This document shows, piece after piece, positions 38,052 to 45,777 of a DNA stretch of 64,000 bases. A program made the translations under genes and the position numbers. Origin of the DNA: Treponema sp. (GTDB taxonomy: Bacteria; Spirochaetota; Spirochaetia; Treponematales; Treponemataceae); contig JAGAZO010000006.1 in assembly GCA_017940005.1 (NCBI GenBank), positions 19,088 to 83,087 of the forward strand, read 5' to 3'. The notes beneath the pieces are model-generated. The model worked only from the letters and a program-made list of their open reading frames with translations. It searched no databases and had not been told where the DNA came from. The first letter of the stretch is position 1; every line of letters starts with the position of its first letter.

Positions 38052-38432
38052 TTATTTCTTTGTGGCGGTGCCGCCTGCTTCAGCAAGCTGCGCAATGATT
38101 TTGTCTGCATCTGCTTTGCTTACGCCTTCTTTGACAACTTTCGGCGCGCCTTCGACAAGCGTCTTTGCTTCACCCAAACCAAGTCCTGTAATTTCGCGGA
38201 TAGCTTTAATAACGGGAATCTTCTTTGACGGGTCGATTTTTTCAAGTGTAATGGTGAAGTCATCTTGCTCTTCGTCAGCAGCCGCTCCTGCACCAGGTGC
38301 TGCCGCAACTGCAACAGGAGCTGCAGCAGTAACGCCAAACTTTTCTTCCATTGCCTTGACTAAATCAGCCGCCTGCTGAACTGTCATGTTTGCGATTGCC
38401 TCAAGAATCTCATCATTTGTGAGTGCTGCCAT
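38052..38432 (-). CDS. rplL: 50S ribosomal protein L7/L12
   Basis: 126 aa stalk protein that recruits translation factors. N-terminal dimer domain (about 1-35), Ala/Gly/Pro-rich hinge ([17 protein letters not shown]) and C-terminal factor-binding domain with [21 protein letters not shown]. Start chosen at ATG 38432 with TTAGGAG upstream; the in-frame extension to 38498 runs through a hairpin and is not credible. It is 160 nt after rplJ. Confidence 0.97.
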   Translation of the reverse strand: MAALTNDEILEAIANMTVQQAADLVKAMEEKFGVTAAAPVAVAAAPGAGAAADEEQDDFTITLEKIDPSKKIPVIKAIREITGLGLGEAKTLVEGAPKVVKEGVSKADADKIIAQLAEAGGTATKK

Positions 38433-38460
38433 ATTATCTTCTCCTAAATATAGTGATTTC

Positions 38461-38528
38461 CATTCCATACGGTATGGAATGTCCCGCGTCATTTCCATAC
38501 GGAAACCGTCGGGAAAATACGCGGACAG
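38461..38528 (-). other. structured spacer between rplJ and rplL
   Basis: Contains the perfect hairpin CATTCCATA/TATGGAATG (38461-38469/38473-38481) and a nested structure: GTCCGCGT pairs with ACGCGGGAC (one bulge) around TTTCC/GGAAA (38492-38496/38501-38505). No terminator tail. It could adjust translation or stability so that four L12 copies are made per ribosome (inference). Confidence 0.45.
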
Positions 38529-38592
38529 TCAGCAGCAATGAAGCCTGACCGCGCAAATTTTCAGCCTGCTCCGCAGACTAGAACTTCTCGTA

Positions 38593-39306
38593 TTATGACG
38601 CGCTCGGCGCATCAGCTGCACTTGGCGGCGTACTTTCTGCACTTGAAGCGTCTGCATCAGCCTTTGGTGCTTCTGCTGTCGACGCTGTTTCAGCAGGTTT
38701 TGTCTCCGCAACAGGAGTGCTTTCTGCCTGTTGCGCTACCGAAGTAGCTGCCGTTTCAGCAAGCGCGTCCGCAGGTTTTGCCTCCGCACTCGGAGCATCG
38801 CCTTCCGCAGCTTTTTTGTCTACATAAGCTTGCAATGTAGCCGCCAATTGACGTGCAGGTCCGTTGATTGCAGACATAAGCATTGCAATGAGTGTCTTTT
38901 TGCCAGGAATCTTCGAAAACGCCTCAATTTGCGCAGCATCATAAAGCTCTTTGTCAACAAATGCACCTTTTACATTGAGCGTCGGAGCATCTTTCTTAAA
39001 CTCGAACATAACTTTTGCAACTTCGTTCGAATCTTCCTTTACCATTGCTACAACAGTAGGCCCTTTGAGGTAATCGGCAATATTATCAATTTTCATATCC
39101 TCAAAAGCGATACGTGCGAAGTTATTTTTTACAACTTTGAGCAATGCGCTTTGGTCGCGAAGCTTTTTGCGAAGATTTGTAATTTGTTCGACTGTCATGC
39201 CACGATAATCGGCAAAAATGAAATCATTGTATTCGGAAAATATTTTTTTTGCTTCTTCAATCGCAGCCGTTTTTGCAGGCTGAAGTTTTTTTGCTCTAAC
39301 TGCCAT
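38593..39306 (-). CDS. rplJ: 50S ribosomal protein L10 with long Ala-rich tail
   Basis: 237 aa from ATG 39306 (AAGGAGAAT upstream). The first 170 residues are normal L10: FADYRGMTVEQITNLRKKLRD, NGPARQLAATLQAYVDKK. About 65 extra residues of Ala, Glu, Pro, Ser and Thr follow, ending DAPSAS, far beyond the usual 165-175 aa. The low-complexity tail would sit near the L12-binding helix of the stalk. Two nt separate it from rplA. A downstream start was preferred to the ORF's ATG at 39330, which lies inside rplA. Confidence 0.95.
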   Translation of the reverse strand: MAVRAKKLQPAKTAAIEEAKKIFSEYNDFIFADYRGMTVEQITNLRKKLRDQSALLKVVKNNFARIAFEDMKIDNIADYLKGPTVVAMVKEDSNEVAKVMFEFKKDAPTLNVKGAFVDKELYDAAQIEAFSKIPGKKTLIAMLMSAINGPARQLAATLQAYVDKKAAEGDAPSAEAKPADALAETAATSVAQQAESTPVAETKPAETASTAEAPKADADASSAESTPPSAADAPSAS

Positions 39307-39307
39307 G

Positions 39308-39988
39308 TTATTCTCCTTCTTTAAAGTCAACCCAAACGCCTGGTCCCATAGTCGAGCTCACAGAGACAGAAACGATAAAACTTGCCTTTGCATCTGAAGG
39401 TTTACGTCGCTGTATTTCGGACAAAAGGATTTTTATATTCTCGGCAACTTTTTCAGGATCCATTGAAACTTTTCCAACCGCAATGTGAATGACGCCGCCT
39501 TTATCTGCACGAAATTCAGTGCGCCCTTTCTTAAGCTCATTGATTGCCTGAACAATGTCGTTGGTGACCGTTCCCGTCTTTGGATTTGGCATAAGCCCTC
39601 TGCGGCCGAGCACCATACCCAAGCGACCAACATCTTTCATCATATCAGGAGTTGCAACTGCAATGTCAAAATCGAGCCATCCACCTTTTACCTTATCGAT
39701 ATACTCAGTGGCACCAGCATATGTTGCACCCGCGTCAAGCGCTTCTTTAGCACGCTCATCTTTGCAAAACACGAGCACTTTCTTTTCCGCAGTAAATTGA
39801 TTCGGAAACACAAGTGTGTCGCGCACTGTTGCGCTCTTGCTGAGTTTGAGCGATACATGCGCCTCGACTGTTTCATCGAAAGCTGCATATTTCATATCTT
39901 GCACCATCTTGCATGCATCGAGCGTTGCGTACTTTTTAGTAAGGTCATACTTTTCCGCAGCATTAAGATATTTTTTTCCTCGTTTCAT
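39308..39988 (-). CDS. rplA: 50S ribosomal protein L1
   Basis: 226 aa; builds the L1 stalk and, in many bacteria, represses its own operon by binding the mRNA leader. The conserved MPNPKTGTVTNDI and GRLGMVLGRRGLMPNPKTG block is present. AAGGGGCAG precedes ATG 39988. It is 12 nt after rplK. A hairpin upstream of rplK may be its mRNA target. Confidence 0.97.
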   Translation of the reverse strand: MKRGKKYLNAAEKYDLTKKYATLDACKMVQDMKYAAFDETVEAHVSLKLSKSATVRDTLVFPNQFTAEKKVLVFCKDERAKEALDAGATYAGATEYIDKVKGGWLDFDIAVATPDMMKDVGRLGMVLGRRGLMPNPKTGTVTNDIVQAINELKKGRTEFRADKGGVIHIAVGKVSMDPEKVAENIKILLSEIQRRKPSDAKASFIVSVSVSSTMGPGVWVDFKEGE

Positions 39989-40000
39989 AGTTACTGCCCC

Positions 40001-40432
40001 TTACTTTTCTACATCTACGCCCATACTGCGCGCAGTACCGGCAATAATTTTTTTTGCTGCTTCAAGGTCATTTGCATTGATATCAGGCATTTTTGTCTTT
40101 GCAATTTCCTCAAGATCCTGTTTAGGGAGCGTTCCCACTTTGTCACGTAAGGGATTTCCCGACCCCTTTTCAATTTTGAGCGCCTTTTTAATAAGAACAG
40201 CTGCAGGAGGCGTCTTCAAAACAAATGTGTACGATTTGTCCTGATAAACAGTGAGAACAACAGGAATTATCAACCCCTTTTCCATCTTTTTGGTTTTGTC
40301 GTTGAATTCCTGAACAAACTTCGGCGCGCTTACTCCGTGCGGACCAAGCGCTGGACCAATTGGCGGTGCAGGAGTTGCAGCACCCGCAGGACACTGCAAC
40401 TTAATGACCGCTGTTACTTTTTTTGTAGCCAT
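40001..40432 (-). CDS. rplK: 50S ribosomal protein L11
   Basis: 143 aa, normal size; GTPase-centre protein. It has the Pro-rich switch [19 protein letters not shown] and the rRNA-binding C-terminal [18 protein letters not shown] precedes ATG 40432. A 143-nt structured gap separates it from nusG. Confidence 0.97.
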   Translation of the reverse strand: MATKKVTAVIKLQCPAGAATPAPPIGPALGPHGVSAPKFVQEFNDKTKKMEKGLIIPVVLTVYQDKSYTFVLKTPPAAVLIKKALKIEKGSGNPLRDKVGTLPKQDLEEIAKTKMPDINANDLEAAKKIIAGTARSMGVDVEK

Positions 40433-40481
40433 AATGACTCCTTATATTGGTGTGGAACAGCCATACGAGCATATTCCTAGC

Positions 40482-40512
40482 GAAGCGTGTTCATCCAACG
40501 GATCGACGCTTC
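40482..40512 (-). promoter_or_regulatory. hairpin in the rplKA leader, candidate L1 operator
   Basis: On the minus strand GAAGCGT, CG, ATCC, GTT, GGAT, GAAC, ACGCTTC: a 7-bp lower stem, an asymmetric 2/4-nt internal loop and a 4-bp upper stem. The asymmetric loop next to GGATGAA resembles L1-binding sites in leader RNAs. A GTGCA/TGCAC pair lies upstream of it. Regulation by L1 is inferred from position and shape. Confidence 0.45.
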
Positions 40513-40575
40513 TCCCAAAACAAGTGCAGCAGTGAATCATGCACAACACGAACCACTGTGCCTAATTTTCAAACA

Positions 40576-41133
40576 CTATATTTTTTCAACTTGCGAAAGA
40601 CTCACTTCTACTGGAGTTGCTCTGCCAAAAATCTGCACTACAACGCGCAAACGTTCTTTTTCTACATTTACTTCGTCAACAGTACCACTGAACGTAGCAA
40701 ACGGGCCGTCTACAATCTTTACTTGATCGCCAACAGAAAATGTTTGCCTTACGCGTACAGGCTTTTCCCCTTTGATTGCACCTGCTTTCTGCAAAAGATT
40801 TTTTGCTTCATCAGCAGAAATTGGACGCGGCCTGTCGCTTGGATTAGTGCCGACAAATCCGGTAACACCTTGAATGCTTTTTAACGCAGTACACGTTTTT
40901 TTCCATTCGAGCTCGGGCAAGTCCATTTCTATCATGAGGTAGCCAGGTAAAAACTTGTTTTTTCGTACGCGCTGTTTGCCGTCTTTCACTTCGATAAGCT
41001 CTTCTACAGGAACACGCACATCAGTTACAACAGAGGGATCAATCTCTTTTGATTCAAGACGAAGCCGTATTGTGCGTTCAATCTTTTGCTCGTAGCCAGT
41101 GTATGTGTGCAGAATATACCAATTCTTTGCCAT
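40576..41133 (-). CDS. nusG: transcription termination/antitermination protein NusG
   Basis: 185 aa. NGN domain (WYILHTYTGYEQKIERTIRLR, FLPGYLMIEM) and C-terminal KOW domain (SVGDQVKIVDGPFATFSGTVDEV). It links RNA polymerase to Rho or the ribosome. It starts 4 nt after secE with GAGATA upstream. Confidence 0.97.
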   Translation of the reverse strand: MAKNWYILHTYTGYEQKIERTIRLRLESKEIDPSVVTDVRVPVEELIEVKDGKQRVRKNKFLPGYLMIEMDLPELEWKKTCTALKSIQGVTGFVGTNPSDRPRPISADEAKNLLQKAGAIKGEKPVRVRQTFSVGDQVKIVDGPFATFSGTVDEVNVEKERLRVVVQIFGRATPVEVSLSQVEKI

Positions 41134-41137
41134 TTAT

Positions 41138-41320
41138 TTATCTCATAATTGCGCGGAACGCTTCTGTAAAGCCCCAGTCAAGCAAGCCAAGCACAACAGC
41201 TATCAAAAAAGTGGAAACAACCACAGCAATAACAGAAGAGACAACATCATCACGTGACGGCCACACAACTTTTTTCAGTTCCGAACCGCTCTCACGAAAA
41301 AACTGTACAACCTTGGACAT
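41138..41320 (-). CDS. secE: preprotein translocase subunit SecE
   Basis: 60 aa, the short single-helix SecE. A conserved amphipathic part (ESGSELKKVVWPSRDDV) precedes one membrane helix (about residues 33-55). GGGGGTATT precedes ATG 41320. It lies between tRNA-Trp and nusG. Confidence 0.95.
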   Translation of the reverse strand: MSKVVQFFRESGSELKKVVWPSRDDVVSSVIAVVVSTFLIAVVLGLLDWGFTEAFRAIMR

Positions 41321-41341
41321 AATACCCCCGCAATAAAAAAG

Positions 41342-41414
41342 CAGGCCAGGCAGGATTCGAACCCACGACAGGCGGTTTTGGAGACCGCTGCTCTACCAGC
41401 TGAACTACTGGCCT
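41342..41414 (-). tRNA. tRNA-Trp (CCA anticodon)
   Basis: 73-nt cloverleaf on the minus strand. Acceptor AGGCCAG/CTGGCCT; anticodon stem GCGGT/ACCGC with loop CTCCAAA; T arm with GGTTCGAATCC. The 3' CCA is not encoded. It sits between rpmG and secE. Confidence 0.97.
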
Positions 41415-41420
41415 ATATAA

Positions 41421-41597
41421 TTATTTTACTTTTGTTTCTTTATGAAGCGTATGTTTACGATCAAACGGACAATATTTGCTTAGCTCAAGCTTGCCTTGCA
41501 TATTTTTACGATTTTTCGTAGTAGTGTAATTTTTTCGTTTGCACTCAGTACATTGGAGCGCAATAATTTCAACAGCACCTTTTTTCTTGCTTGACAT
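41421..41597 (-). CDS. rpmG: 50S ribosomal protein L33
   Basis: 58 aa, normal for the zinc-type L33. It begins [20 protein letters not shown], with a second Cys near residue 43 ([10 protein letters not shown]); only three Cys of the zinc set are seen, the last pair being reduced to one. TAGGAGATA precedes ATG 41597. It lies between tRNA-Thr and tRNA-Trp. Confidence 0.95.
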   Translation of the reverse strand: MSSKKKGAVEIIALQCTECKRKNYTTTKNRKNMQGKLELSKYCPFDRKHTLHKETKVK

Positions 41598-41644
41598 ATG
41601 CTATATCTCCTAAATTCAGTTACCACACTGTACAACAAAATGCG

Positions 41645-41717
41645 AGCCCCCGTGCAGAATCGAACTGCAGACCTCAACCTTACCATGGTTGCGCTCTACC
41701 GACTGAGCTACAAGGGC
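41645..41717 (-). tRNA. tRNA-Thr (GGT anticodon)
   Basis: 73 nt on the minus strand. Acceptor GCCCTTG/CGGGGGC with two G-U pairs; anticodon stem CAACC/GGTTG with loop ATGGTAA; T loop TTCGATT. CCA not encoded. It is the first gene after the promoter at 41737-41766. Confidence 0.96.
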
Positions 41718-41736
41718 AACACCGACGCGTTTTGTG

Positions 41737-41766
41737 AGTATACAAAAAAATATACAACTATGTCAA
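41737..41766 (-). promoter_or_regulatory. promoter of the tRNA-Thr-rpmG-secE-nusG operon
   Basis: TTGACA (41766-41761), 18-nt spacer, TATACT (41742-41737); expected start about 13 nt before the tRNA. It directly abuts the tandem hairpin repeat. Confidence 0.75.
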
Positions 41767-41770
41767 GAGC

Positions 41771-41975
41771 GAGCAAATCCGAACTGGTGTAGGATTTGCG
41801 AGCGTGTAAATAGTAAAAATCGCACGAGCGATTTTTACGCGCATTGAGCAAATCCGAACTGGTGTCACCCGCAGCGAGCGCGCAGCGCGAAGCTTCATGC
41901 GGGATTTGCGAGCGTGTAAATAGCAAAAATCGCACGAGCGATTTTTACGCGCATTGAGCAAATCCGAACTGGTGT
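41771..41975. repeat. tandem 74-nt repeats with internal palindromes
   Basis: Segments 41792-41865 and 41902-41975 are identical except for one base (T at 41814, C at 41924). An extra copy of the last 20 nt stands at 41771-41790. Each unit carries AAAAATCG/CGATTTTT, and GCAAATCC pairs with GGATTTGC across neighbouring units. Between the units a CCCGCA/TGCGGG stem encloses a GC-rich loop, and after the last unit come CACAA/TTGTG and TTGGG/CCCAA stems up to about 42050. The whole gap 41767-42055 is structured and noncoding, between a lipoprotein gene and the tRNA-Thr promoter. Confidence 0.8.
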
Positions 41976-42055
41976 TTTCACAATGAGTTGTGGGTGAAAT
42001 CTAGCAACAATCATGTGCGTATTGGGCAAAATCATCCCAAAATATACACGCACTT

Positions 42056-42478
42056 TTAGTTGTTATATTTTGCGTACGTAATGCCGTTAAACACAAATGT
42101 ATTGTTAGAAATTGTGCCGTTTTCTATATCTGACGAATTTGATGAAAGCCATTCCCCATTCAATGCGTTCAGTGTTGATGTCACGGTGAGCGTAATAGTA
42201 CCGTTTACCTCTGCGCTGCCAGTATATGTACCGTGCTCCATCAAAATTTCGCCCGATTTGCCGCCTGTTTTTCCGTAGGCGCCACGAGTAAATGTATTGT
42301 TGCTGTAGAAGCGGTAGAATGTGTATCCCGAAGTATCGCCAGCTGACATGCCGTAGCGATATTCTGCAACAAGCCTGTCAGTTTTTGCTGTTGACTTGCA
42401 TGAAACAATCATACACACTGAAACACACACAACAAAAGCAACAGCAGCTTTCATCATATTTTTTATACTAGATTTCAT
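42056..42478 (-). CDS. small lipoprotein of unknown function
   Basis: 140 aa from ATG 42478 (AGGGG upstream). Signal peptide with lipobox IVSC at about residues 24-27. The mature part has a beta-rich pattern (YTFYRFYSNNTFTRGAYG, GTYTGSAEVNGTITLTVTS) ending in FNGITYAKYN, similar in style to small treponemal lipoproteins with lipocalin-like predicted barrels. No homolog recognised. A promoter (42527-42555) precedes it. Confidence 0.8.
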   Translation of the reverse strand: MKSSIKNMMKAAVAFVVCVSVCMIVSCKSTAKTDRLVAEYRYGMSAGDTSGYTFYRFYSNNTFTRGAYGKTGGKSGEILMEHGTYTGSAEVNGTITLTVTSTLNALNGEWLSSNSSDIENGTISNNTFVFNGITYAKYNN

Positions 42479-42526
42479 ACGCACCCCTAACAAAGTTCAA
42501 AACTATGCTGCGAACAGCTGTTATAG

Positions 42527-42555
42527 ATTGTATTGTACAATGAGTAATTCGTCAA
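42527..42555 (-). promoter_or_regulatory. promoter of the small lipoprotein gene
   Basis: TTGACG (42555-42550), 17-nt spacer, TACAAT (42532-42527). The remaining gap to 42840 has a CAGGAAA/TTTCCTG stem near 42580-42608 and no gene. Confidence 0.6.
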
Positions 42556-42840
42556 GGCAAAAAAAAGATGGGCGCTATATTGCACAGGAAAACTTATTAC
42601 AGTTTCCTGCTATACTTCATTGTTAGAAATAGCATCCAATGCAAAATGCGCAGCTGCAACACATATGCAAAAGTTTGTAGAATCGATTGCTATATCTTGT
42701 ATTATAGCAGCAGCGCCACTATATTTTATAGTATTAAAAACATAAAATTATAGAAAACTCCTGCCCCGACAGCGAGATAGAATTTTTCAGACCTGAAGCT
42801 GCACCTATCAATAGCATTTTTTTTATTTATATGCTAGTAT

Positions 42841-43845
42841 ATGCGCTGCATGAATATAGACACATTGATTGACGGCATACTTGCTTCATACGACACATAT
42901 GGCGGTGTAAACGGAACAGAATCAGAAAATTTTCCAAATCGAGAAAATGTTGTCTCCGTGCTGCACAACATACAGAGCCTCATCTTTCCAGGCTTCAGAG
43001 TAGCGGAAAATATCAATCCGCAGAATATTCGTTTTATAACAGGTACACGTGTCAACACAATCATCGCATTGCTCACGCAAGAGATTCAAAAAGCGCTCAT
43101 GTATACTGCCATGAATGAACGCTCCCCGACGCAGAGCGTTCGAGGTATCGTTCGCTCTCATACGGTATCGCAGTCAAGTACATCCCCTTATTTCGACGCA
43201 CGCATCGAGGAATGCGCCCTCCACACGCATCAAAAAGGATGCGTCGACAACATCGCCGATTCGCATTGTTTTAAACTCGCAGAAGATACTGCCGTTGCGC
43301 TCATCGAAGTGATTCCTGAAATCCGCAGAAAAATTCAGCTCGACGCAACAGCGATTTTGCACAATGACCCAGCAGTAAAAAGCATTGAAGAAGTGATCCT
43401 TTCATACCCCGGACTTGAAGCGATTCTTGTGTACCGCATTGCGCATTTTTTATACAGCAACGGCATACCAGTCATCCCGCGTATTATGAGTGAACATGTA
43501 CACGGCAAAACAGGTATAGACATTCATCCGGGGGCAACTATAGGCGAATCGTTTTTTATCGACCACGGTACAGGAATCGTTATCGGGGAAACATGTATTA
43601 TCGGAAATAACGTAAAATTGTATCAAGGTGTAACGCTCGGTGCGCTCAGCGTAAAAAAAGAACTCATGAATAAAAAACGTCATCCCACTATTGAAGATGA
43701 CGTAACGATTTATGCAAACGCCACGATACTTGGCGGTAACACGGTCATCGGACACGGCAGTACGATCGGTGGCAATACATGGATTACCACTTCCGTACTA
43801 CCAGAAAGTGCTATTAATATAAAAAATAGCGTCTACGAACAATAA
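42841..43845 (+). CDS. cysE: serine O-acetyltransferase
   Basis: 334 aa, the long EpsC/SAT type. A helical N-terminal domain (about 1-190) is followed by the catalytic SATase region (DPAVKSIEEVILSYPGLEAILVYRIAHFLY). The left-handed beta-helix comes next, with hexapeptide repeats, and contains the active-site EHVHGKTGIDIHPGATIG and DHGTGIVIGET. It makes O-acetylserine for cysteine synthesis; the cysteine synthase gene is not in the window. Start uncertain between ATG 42841 and ATG 42850; TATGCT lies at 42830-42835 and no Shine-Dalgarno sequence is seen. The stop codon sits in the loop of a hairpin. Confidence 0.92.
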   Translation: MRCMNIDTLIDGILASYDTYGGVNGTESENFPNRENVVSVLHNIQSLIFPGFRVAENINPQNIRFITGTRVNTIIALLTQEIQKALMYTAMNERSPTQSVRGIVRSHTVSQSSTSPYFDARIEECALHTHQKGCVDNIADSHCFKLAEDTAVALIEVIPEIRRKIQLDATAILHNDPAVKSIEEVILSYPGLEAILVYRIAHFLYSNGIPVIPRIMSEHVHGKTGIDIHPGATIGESFFIDHGTGIVIGETCIIGNNVKLYQGVTLGALSVKKELMNKKRHPTIEDDVTIYANATILGGNTVIGHGSTIGGNTWITTSVLPESAINIKNSVYEQ

Positions 43846-43882
43846 CATTATCCGTAGACGCTACCGTCCAACATAATTGGAC
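43827..43882 (+). other. two hairpins at the cysE 3' end
   Basis: TAGCGTCTACG (43827-43837) pairs perfectly with 43853-43863 around the cysE stop; GTCCAA/TTGGAC (43866-43871/43877-43882) follows. There is no T run, so a protective or weak terminating role is possible. The sequence ATCGGAGAGAGTTT that follows recurs at about 60814. Confidence 0.5.
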
Positions 43883-43944
43883 ATCGGAGAGAGTTTATCA
43901 GCTTATTTACAAGCTTGCCTTGAATATACTATAATTTTGATAAA

Positions 43945-44337
43945 ATGTCAAGTGGTTTTTTGAATTTTTTTTCAAGATTAAAATTTCTCGATATTGTTGT
44001 TTTTGCGCTTTTTCTAGCGGTAACTGTTTTTTCATTCACCGCTGCATATAGGAATGCAGACAGTCATAAAGAAATTGTTATTCATACACCCGCAGGAATA
44101 TTTGCATACGATATGGCAAAAGACCGCACTATTCAAGTACATGGGCGTCTCGGCGTTTCGACAATTGAAATTGCAAATGGCGCCGTTCATTTTGTCGATT
44201 CTCCTTGCCCCAATAAAACATGCGTGTACGCGCATCCAATCAGCGAAGCAGGTGAATGGGCGGCATGCCTTCCTAATCAAGTGTTCATACGCATTGAAAG
44301 CACCGCATCTAAATCAGTTGACGCTATTGCAAATTAA
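43945..44337 (+). CDS. NusG domain II-containing protein
   Basis: 130 aa with one N-terminal membrane helix (about 15-35) and a NusG_II domain (VIHTPAGIFAYDMAKDRTIQVHGRLGVSTIEIANG, SPCPNKTC). This envelope family often neighbours heptaprenyl or electron-transport genes, but here it stands alone. Function unknown. TATAAT at 43930-43935 lies 9 nt before ATG 43945 and no Shine-Dalgarno sequence is visible. Its 3' end overlaps the convergent kinase gene by 14 nt. Confidence 0.88.
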   Translation: MSSGFLNFFSRLKFLDIVVFALFLAVTVFSFTAAYRNADSHKEIVIHTPAGIFAYDMAKDRTIQVHGRLGVSTIEIANGAVHFVDSPCPNKTCVYAHPISEAGEWAACLPNQVFIRIESTASKSVDAIAN

Positions 44338-45241
44338 TGCCATGCTGCAACGCCTGTGCGCTCTTCAAAGCACAATCCATACCAAACTGCACTGCGTCTT
44401 TGAGCGGGCTTCCAGCAAGCAGCTTAAACGTCAGTCCTGCAGTAAGCGCATCTCCGCAGCCAATCGTATTCACAACGGGTACATCTTTATTGGGCACTTC
44501 AATAAATGCGCCATCATATGCCCATGTAGAAAATTTTCCGCGACTTATGACGCTTTTCGTACCGTATGATTCGTACAGGCGCTTCATAACATCGCACACT
44601 GTGTCGCGCAACGCTTCTGTGTCTTCATGCTCAAAGATGACTTTCCCCTCTCCAATAGTCGCCATCAACTCAGTAATATTCGGCTTGATGATGTCGGGAT
44701 GAAACGGAAGCGATTTTTTTAAGTCGTCGCCTTTTACATCAAGCACAATAAATTTTTTCTGCGCTTTTGCAAGCTCTACAAACTGCGGATACAGATTTTC
44801 ATCGTACCCGTTTGCGCGCGTTCCTGTTATCACAAGCGCATCAAACTCTGGCAGAAGCGAAGAAAACAAATCGAGCGCGCGTTTGCTCGCCTCTTTTTCC
44901 ACCGGGAGCGGCTCTTGCACAAGTTCAGTGCTCGTACTCTTTTCGTTGTTGACAATGTTGATGCATGTGCGAATGGGACTTTCCGCTTCAAAATAGCGCA
45001 ATGTAATATGTTCCGCCGCACATAAATCGATAAATTCTGTAGCGCGATTTCCTCCCAGATGAGTGAATACAGTTGCATTTTCTCCCAGCTGCGTAAGCAC
45101 GCGCGCAACGTTCACTCCTTTACCGGAAGGGAACACAAAATAATCGTTGCTACGATTCACTTCGTTTTCATAAAACTTATTAAATGAAATAGTTAATTCA
45201 AATGTAGGATTCAAACAGACAACAAGTGCTGACTTACTCAT
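44324..45241 (-). CDS. PfkB-family hexose-phosphate kinase (1-phosphofructokinase-like)
   Basis: 305 aa. It begins with a FruK/LacC-type start (CLNPTFELTISFN), then FVFPSGKGVNVARVL, which marks the 1-phosphofructokinase/tagatose-6-phosphate kinase branch, and ends with the PfkB signature TIGCGDALTAGL holding the catalytic Asp. It phosphorylates a sugar phosphate with ATP. No PTS or isomerase gene is adjacent, so the substrate is open. AAGGGTGAT precedes ATG 45241. Confidence 0.9.
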   Translation of the reverse strand: MSKSALVVCLNPTFELTISFNKFYENEVNRSNDYFVFPSGKGVNVARVLTQLGENATVFTHLGGNRATEFIDLCAAEHITLRYFEAESPIRTCINIVNNEKSTSTELVQEPLPVEKEASKRALDLFSSLLPEFDALVITGTRANGYDENLYPQFVELAKAQKKFIVLDVKGDDLKKSLPFHPDIIKPNITELMATIGEGKVIFEHEDTEALRDTVCDVMKRLYESYGTKSVISRGKFSTWAYDGAFIEVPNKDVPVVNTIGCGDALTAGLTFKLLAGSPLKDAVQFGMDCALKSAQALQHGINLQ

Positions 45242-45446
45242 ACATCACCCTTGCTTTGTTGCCAAGCTTATTTATATTCTGCTATCACTAGTATCATACA
45301 ACATGGCAAAATACCATGTTTTCTTTCCAAAACAAAATCATTCGTCTATCTATATTGCTTATTCACAGCATACTACAATTTTTAGAAATTTGAAATACGC
45401 TAGAAAAATTAAAATAATCTTTATAGCACTCTTTGTGCACAAGGTC

Positions 45447-45475
45447 TTGAAATCATTTGCGTCATTCAGTATAGT
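45447..45475 (+). promoter_or_regulatory. tRNA-Leu promoter
   Basis: TTGAAA (45447-45452), 17-nt spacer, TATAGT (45470-45475); the tRNA starts 12 nt after the -10 box. Confidence 0.7.
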
Positions 45476-45486
45476 AGAGACAGTAA

Positions 45487-45569
45487 GCCGGCATGGTGGA
45501 ATGGTAGACACGACAGACTCAAAATCTGTTGCGGGCAACCGTGTAAGAGTTCAAGTCTCTTTGCCGGCA
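45487..45569 (+). tRNA. tRNA-Leu (CAA anticodon)
   Basis: 83 nt, class II with a variable arm. Acceptor GCCGGCA/TGCCGGC; anticodon stem ACAGA/TCTGT with loop CTCAAAA; T arm with GTTCAAGTC. CCA not encoded. Confidence 0.96.
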
Positions 45570-45777
45570 AAAAACAGGTATCTATCGCAATACGCTTACT
45601 CATCACAGTACTGCATATTCGCTCAATCACCAACCTCACTACAGAGCAGCGGGTATGGTGTTCTCGAAAGGTATGACCACCGCGTATAAGCACAAAGTAT
45701 AAATGCCACGCTGTCGCGATTGCAACGTTTATTAAAATGCAATAAAATTGTTCTGCACTTTTTTGGAAAGACATTAT

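Noticed and set aside
41708..41961. Two short minus-strand ORFs in the 74-nt repeats
   Set aside because: They repeat because the DNA repeats; no ribosome site, and they run into the tRNA promoter.
41771..41975. CRISPR array
   Set aside because: Only two long units with palindromes, spacers not uniform, no cas genes.
45590..45695. Minus-strand sequence with GCGGTGGTCATACC and GAGAACACC that recalls bacterial 5S rRNA
   Set aside because: The loop-A-like word fits, but the conserved CGAAC and GUUAAG elements are missing or distorted and helix pairing is only partial; no 16S or 23S is nearby.
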